The notes under the pieces were generated by a model. That model ran no database searches, was not told the origin of the DNA, and saw nothing but the letters and a program-made list of their open reading frames with translations. A stretch of 64,000 nucleotides of DNA from Stictocephala bisonia (Eukaryota > Arthropoda > Insecta > Hemiptera > Membracidae): the NCBI GenBank assembly GCA_035578905.1, contig JAQJVL010000670.1, positions 65,001 through 129,000 on the forward strand, read 5' to 3'. Shown in pieces: positions 14,172-64,000 of the stretch; the first letter of the stretch is position 1, and every line of letters begins with the position of its first letter. The position numbers were made by a program, and so were the translations under genes.

Positions 14172-15619
14172 TTTAAATTTTGTTATTGTTGTATATTTAG
14201 CTTTAATGATCTTATGAATTTTGTATATTTTTAGTAAAAAACAGATGCTCATTTCAACAAAAATTTTATAATGATGTTTTATTTTGTATTTTTATAGTAT
14301 TTCTCGCTGGTTGAATGTAGTTTAATTGGTAATATCGCTTATGTAGATTCATGTATGATAAACTTAATTTGTCATTTAATTTGTAAACATAATCTAAAAA
14401 TGAAAGCAACTGTCAGTACTTAATTAGCTAAGTATATTATACTGAAAAAAATAATTAATGTTGTATATTTTTACCTGGATAAATAAACAATTTCAAAACT
14501 GTAAACCCTAAGTACCATTGAATCAGAGCCGTTTAGGACTTGTTGAGTAAGACAAATTTAAATTTTGAAAAAAAAAATTAATTGAAGAAAACTTAAAATG
14601 TCTCACTAAACAAATTATGATTGAGTAACAATTAAAACACTTGGTTTAGGTTTATTTATTGAGTTTGTTTTGTTTAAATGTATCATAATTAATACGAATT
14701 TATTATTATTATTTATAATTTTTTTTATTTATTTACTTTTTTTTTTTTTTTTTGAGAAAAAGTGTACTTGAGACTAAAAGTTGAGTTGTAAAGTAACATT
14801 CGTTGCAAATGCACTATCCTATCTTATCTGCAGAACTAACTCTTTGAACATGAATTCAACTTCAATAGAACTTCTAGAAGGCTAATGCTATATAATAACA
14901 CGTTCAACTATTTAAACTTTCAAGGCCAATCCTGTCACTCACTGCGGTTGTTGACCTCGACCATTGTAGCTAGACCACCCATTCATTCATACACGTATGA
15001 TAGTATTGACCCACGCCGCTATCCATAATTGTACGGTTGAACTATTTTAATTTCAGTTATGTTTTGGTGGTGCATGACTTAGACATGTTTGTGCATAAAA
15101 AATATTCTTTAAGTCATATTTTAATCGTGGTTTGAGTCTTGGTGGTACACATTTCCATAGCATTTTTAATTTCCATTTATTTAACATTATTTTACATAAA
15201 ACTGTTTTGTTTTCTCTAAGGCTGAAGATGCACACGTATATAATGATAAAATAAGTCTTAAAAAAAGAATAAATCCAATAAAGTGTAAAAAAATGTACTT
15301 ACAAATAAATTCATGGTTTAAGTTTTCTTTAATTTAAAAGATAAAATATTTTTATTACTACTTTTTTGTGATGTGGTTGGATATCCATTACTCTGAAAAT
15401 GGCCTTTTCTGTTTTCAGTTTGTAAAAGTTCGGGTACAGTTGATATTTAACACTAACCAGAGATTATTGACAGATTAGGACTGCTGTGAACATGAACAAT
15501 ACCCTCTTTCTAATTAAACGTGAGGATCTTTCAGAAAGAACACTGCTTCGTCTTTCCAAATCAAATACAAAATAAATTAACTAGGTTACTTACCTAAGCA
15601 GTTAAAATCTTTAACTGAA
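11601..15619. other. Intergenic DNA, no gene recognised
   Basis: Short frames at 12599-12784 and 13004-13222 (minus) are not recognised and have no supporting context. A TA tract followed by CACACA lies at 14116-14171, and a T tract at 14730-14752. Confidence 0.5.
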
Positions 15620-15840
15620 ATAAACTCAAAATATATTTTGAGAAGACTTAACAAATATGATCAAATTGAAATTCTTGTTAATAACGAGCCAGGAACATTT
15701 GAAAACTCACAACTATTATTTAAAATTTATAAAATGTTTTTAAAGATTTTTTTAGTATTTTCTTATTTAAATTATTACATATGTTTTATTTTTATTTTAC
15801 CATATGTTTTTCAAATCAATCAAATATAAACAATATTATA
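15620..15840 (+). mobile_element. Penelope-like element 3' scrap
   Basis: The segment carries EILVNNEPGTFENSQLLFK, followed by AT-rich 3' sequence ending in ATCAATCAAATATAAACAAT. The same sequence recurs at 17561-17722, just after the GIY-YIG-like segment of the Penelope-like fragment in laccase intron 1. The two copies are about as diverged as old repeats of one family. Confidence 0.6.
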
Positions 15841-16313
15841 TGGCTTCAGGTTAGATTGGATACAAATAAAAATTGCTAACTTTCATCCTCTTTACATACG
15901 TTTGGACTTAAAATCGTATACTATTTCAAACAAGAGGTTTTTTTATCATGCTTCATAGTTTGGCATTGCTACCTAAGAACAAGACCTAAATGCAGCAATA
16001 CACATTAGAAATTCAAATTATCACTGTACGTAATCATTAAAAAAATATTTATATTGCTTTTATACTCTACAACTTTTAAATACTGTTTTCTTCCCAGAAA
16101 GATGTAATATGAAATGGTGCTTACGTCCTAGATTATATAAATGGAAAAACATGAAGAAATTGATGTTAAATTTCCTTTGAGTTTGTTGACAATGTCGCTG
16201 AACTAATGTCGTAATAAAACTAATACACGTTTTTTACCATGACGATAACCTAATTAGAGCCACGAGAAATGGAGTTTTACAGAACGTATCAATGTACCAC
16301 ACCTTCATGTACC

Positions 16314-16320
16314 TATATAA
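16314..16320 (+). promoter_or_regulatory. Possible TATA box of the laccase gene
   Basis: TATATAA lies about 640 bp before the laccase start codon. A 5' UTR intron would be needed or the real promoter is elsewhere; nothing else supports it. Confidence 0.25.
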
Positions 16321-16960
16321 ACTACTGAAGACGGATATGCTCTTTCCTTGTTTTGCCTACAGGTGGGTTGTGTTCCTCTAATACATTAATTTCTTAAATT
16401 CTAATTAAAAAACGTTTTTATGTACATCTTAGTTTCATAAGCTAACGTTCCACTATAAATATATAAAAAAAAATTAACTATAGCTTACAAAATAGTCAAT
16501 TCATTAGGGACAGTGATGTTCCATGATTATTATTGTTGGTATTAATATTTAGTATAGTATTGTGTCACAGGAATTAAAAATAAAAATGATTTATACTCTA
16601 TATCCTTTTATGCTCATTATACAGACAAATATAGTTTACTGATTACATAAAAAAGTGTTTTTAATCAATTTTTTACATAATATACATGTATTAAGTTATT
16701 AATGAATGCTTACTGTATTTTAAGTTAATGTAACAGTTGCGTATTTGTTGTCATGTTCCTTTTTCAAAATGTGATGAGGAGAGGACCAAAACGAAAAGAT
16801 CATTCGTGATAATTTAATGCATATTTACAAACCATTTTATAATGGAAACCCTAATCTACTTCGATTTCTTACTTTGTAATTACATACTTATCGTTGTTAA
16901 TTATTACTGCTATGATCAAACTTATAATGTTTAAGGCCAATTGGACGAACAAACCACAGT

Positions 16961-60842
<43,882 letters not shown>

Positions 60843-62222
60843 CTAAATAATTTATGTAGTAATATATTTAAAATATCTGATAATAGGCTTGTAACATTAT
60901 ATTAGTACAGTTTTCATATTAGTTCGTATGTAACTTTAAGCGTTATCAATTCACATTATTAATAGCCAATAATGTTTAACTTCAAACTATATTTAATTCC
61001 TAATAAAATAAAATATGTTAGATTCTTGAATTATATTGACTGTATTCTTAACATAACAGTTAAAAGTAGTACAATAGATTAATAAACGTTAGCGATTTAG
61101 TTACTTTCACTGTATAATTATAGTTTTTATGGTGAATTGTTTACTAGGTTGTATTTACTCCATAAGTGGTTGTTTAGTAATATAAAACACTATCGAAAAC
61201 ACTTGTATTTTATAGTACAGAAATGGTGTAATTAATAAAATTAGTTATCAAAACTTACTTGCTGCTTTTTTGAACGTCTCCTTATCAAATAAAAGGGGGG
61301 AACGTAATCAACTGAACTGACAGTATAATAAATAATGTCATAAATTACGACAGTGTTAAATTACTGTCACAGTGCTCTTAAAATTCATAGTTCTCCTCAT
61401 GGAAAACTATCTTTCTTTTAGAAATATTGACACAAGTATTTATACCAGCAATGTATGTGATGGTGCCTGACTAAGTTAGACAGAAATCGTCCCTAAACTA
61501 GTTAAAATATTTCTAGAGGTTATTTTAGTTAGCATTTTTTATGCTTAATATGCCAATAATATGTATGAATATGGGTGAATATAGGTAAATGGTCTTCAAA
61601 CTTAGATCATTCTCACATTTAGTATATTCTCCCTCTTGCAACCATATATTTCATACAGACAACTTTCTTTAAGCCAGAATAATCATGAAATGTCATGATT
61701 TATTCTACAGGTATCCTAAATGAGATCAAGTCTCTGCTGACAGCAAGTAAAAAACAATCCCCTCTTTTGCAGTTGATAGCATACCTCTCTCCAGATACGT
61801 AAGTAACTAGACCGACGTGAATAAAGGAATGTGAAACTTGGTCTATGAGCTACAGTGATGGGTTTGGTACTTTTTAGGAGTTTACTATATTATTGGACAT
61901 TTTAACAAGTTGATGAACGTCAAAATTCAATTGTATTCATTATTAGGACACCGCTCGTCAAGATATGGGGTGAATATGAGGGGTTTGAGTGTGATGACTG
62001 TAGATGATCGAGTGTAGTCACTGTTACTAACTAAGGTCGACTGTTCCTCAGAAAGCGCTATTTATTATTAGCCCAGTAGCCATGGCAACTGAGGGACCTA
62101 CAGCTGTACGAAGAATCCGAACCTCATAGTGTTGGTCTGATATTCGGCTAACTGACAAGCCTGACACTCAGTCATTTCCCTGCACAAAATCCAAACCTTG
62201 ACTACCATCCTAATAACTAAAA
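60843..62222. other. Laccase 3' flank, no further gene seen
   Basis: Polyadenylation signals at 61002-61012, then AT-rich DNA. No convincing coding frame. Confidence 0.55.
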
Positions 62223-62290
62223 TGGTCAGTAGCTTAGTTGGTTAAATCACAGCTTCATAAGCTAAAGGTTCTCAGTTCGATCCCAATCAG
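62223..62290 (+). repeat. tRNA-like SINE head or tRNA relic
   Basis: AGTAGCTTAGTTGGTTAA resembles an internal A box and GTTCTCAGTTCGATCCC a B box, with a CTTCATAAG stretch where a CAT anticodon would lie. The T stem does not pair well, so it is not a working tRNA. A short repeated phrase (AACCTTGACTA-CATCC) lies on both sides at about 62197 and 62414. Confidence 0.5.
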
Positions 62291-63572
62291 ATTCGTAACA
62301 CATTTTGAAAGGGGTCAGCTGATAACTACCAGCTGTTCACTTGTCATTGGGCTATTAATTATATACACTATGTAACAAATAGACAGCCTTATTTTGTAAC
62401 AATTACAACATCCGAACCTTGACTAACATCCAAAATGGACACCCATTCTTACCTAGTAGTGTCCACATTGATGGCAAACAAAAGGGGGTTAATAGCTTAT
62501 TATAATAAAAATATATTAATAAGAGCTTCATCCAATTTCTAAAAATTAACCAAAATAAGGGTTATTGAGGCTGGTGCACCAATATTGAGCACCTACTCTT
62601 AAACCCGAACAGGGTTCCCCAACCTCCTCGCCGTAATTTTGCACTTGACCAAGAAGATATCTTCGTCCTCAGCATCCACCGTAATGGCTCTCGAATGTAT
62701 CACTCGTGTATTTTATACTTATCCACTCATATTAAGTTTAATAATACCAACGTATCACCCATAACATTAAATTGTGCCTTTGCTTGTCACAAGATGGCAA
62801 GAAGATCACATGTTATGTTTTGGTTTTATTTATGTTCACCCCATTCTGTTTGCGCCATAATAATGAGCGTGAATATGTGTTGTTCCGTGCTTCCAGTTGA
62901 AAACAGTATATATATTTTCCTGTATGCTCCTGAACCTAGTAATAAAGTACAAATTCTGAAATTAGAAGATAAAATATTACATTTTACATGTGTTAAAATG
63001 TGTATATATATATATATATACATTTTATAGTCTTTAAGCAATATATACATTTTATATGTGTGATAAAATTTGTCATGGGTCAACAGATTTTTCCTATTTA
63101 AAGTGGTATTTTGATTTTATACAAATGAATATATTTTGTTTTCAAACAAAGTACTTAAGTTGCAAAGTTTGAAGTTAACAAGTTATGTTATTTTGAATAG
63201 GTTTAGTAACACAGTTATTCCTTAGGTTTTGTATCAAAGGTATTTTATTAACCCCTAAAGCACCATTTATCCAATGCATATTTTCCATTGAGTGCTCATG
63301 TACTATAAAAAATGCGTCTCTCATAAGCCACCGCCCAAAACCCAAACGCACTGATGGATTGAATTAGAAATATTATTTAGAAAATATTATTTTTGTAATT
63401 ATTACGCCTATATGTGCTTGCGGCACGTAATAAAGGTTAATTTACGACACATGTTAATAAACGTAGAGGCCTCACAATATTTGCAAAATAAAATGTGTTC
63501 TATGAAATATTTAATACACTAAAGTAACCCTCATCATCATCATTGGCCATTCTGAGTCAGGTCTTCATGAAA
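62291..63572. other. Intergenic DNA, no gene seen
   Basis: Moderately mixed composition. A TA tract lies at 63003-63020 and an inverted ATATACATTTTATA-like spot nearby. No supported gene. Confidence 0.5.
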
Positions 63573-64000
63573 CATTACTGTATCTCCAGTCCTTTCTGAT
63601 TTGTGCTTCCTTTTTTCCCAATATTTCTTCCCCATCTTCAGGTCGTCCATCATTTATAATCTTTTCCTCCCTCTCCTCATCTTAACCTCTACTTTTCCCT
63701 TTATTGCAGTGTTCATTAAACATTACTGTATCTCCAGTCCTTTCTGATTTGAGCTTCCTTTTTTCCCAAGATTTCTTCCCCATCTTCAGGTCGTCCATCA
63801 TTTATAATCTTTTCCTCCCTCTCCTCATCTTAACCTCTACTGTTCCCTTTATTGCAGTGTTCATTAAACATTACTGTATTCCCAGTCCTTTCTGATTTGA
63901 GCTTCCTTTTTTCCCAATATTTCTTCCCCATCTTCAGGTCGTCCATCATTTATAATCTTTTTCTCCCTCTCCTCATCTTAACCTCTACTGTTCCCTTTAT
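63573..64000. repeat. 148-bp tandem repeat running off the window
   Basis: Units begin CATTACTGTATCTCCAGTCC at 63573, 63721 and 63869 (the last with ATTCCCAGTCC), with few differences. The third unit is cut by the window end. The 148-bp period is not a multiple of three, so the open frames across it are chance. Confidence 0.92.

Noticed and set aside
13956..14234. Tyr/Ile-rich frame of 92 codons
   Set aside because: Produced by the TATA microsatellite and AT-rich flanks.

Overview
The window is AT-rich arthropod (most likely insect) chromosomal DNA. It contains split genes with GT-AG introns, a laccase with insect-type cysteine spacing, and dense decayed transposons. The species cannot be fixed from sequence alone.

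The one host gene is a laccase-type multicopper oxidase on the + strand. Ten coding exons can be joined by eye with every splice phase agreeing (16961-60842, 643 codons plus stop, no interruption). All four copper-ligand blocks are present. Its introns hold mobile DNA: a Penelope-like fragment (intron 1), a very long TG microsatellite (intron 3), a LINE 3' end (intron 4), a 395-bp inverted-repeat element (intron 5), an inverted-repeat segment (intron 8) and, in intron 9, a complete-length Polinton/Maverick (adintovirus-like) element.

The Polinton spans 33603-59049 (about 25.4 kb) and is bounded by a perfect 6-bp target duplication, ATAGTC. The minus strand carries, right to left, protein-primed DNA polymerase B, chromodomain integrase, packaging ATPase, a minor virion protein, a fibre-like repeat protein, a phospholipase A2-like virion protein, an adenain-like protease, penton-like and hexon-like capsid proteins, then small unrecognised genes. 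A second block (50.9-56.2 kb) has accessory genes: an acidic protein, a bHLH protein, a zinc-motif protein and others. Three small ORFs read rightward near the right end. The core genes are broken by stop codons, frameshifts, a TA microsatellite inside the ATPase and a 2.37-kb piggyBac-like transposon in the polymerase. The copy is therefore a fossil, although several accessory frames remain open.

The most unusual feature is the regulatory layer. Eleven matches to YCAAGGYCR (the FTZ-F1/SF-1/ERR type of nuclear-receptor site) all lie in one orientation, nearly all inside a longer composite repeat, and ten of them lie between genes; the remaining one is in the left terminal repeat. Most are followed within tens of bases by an inverted repeat and a leftward TATA box before the next gene. 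Each terminal repeat has three perfect TGACGTCA palindromes, and a short minisatellite of ETS-like ACTTCCGG motifs precedes the rightward genes.

Outside the laccase, the left 16 kb holds a decayed endonuclease/RT LINE (8.3-11.6 kb), LINE and Penelope scraps, and simple repeats. The right 3 kb holds a tRNA-like SINE head and a 148-bp tandem array running off the window.
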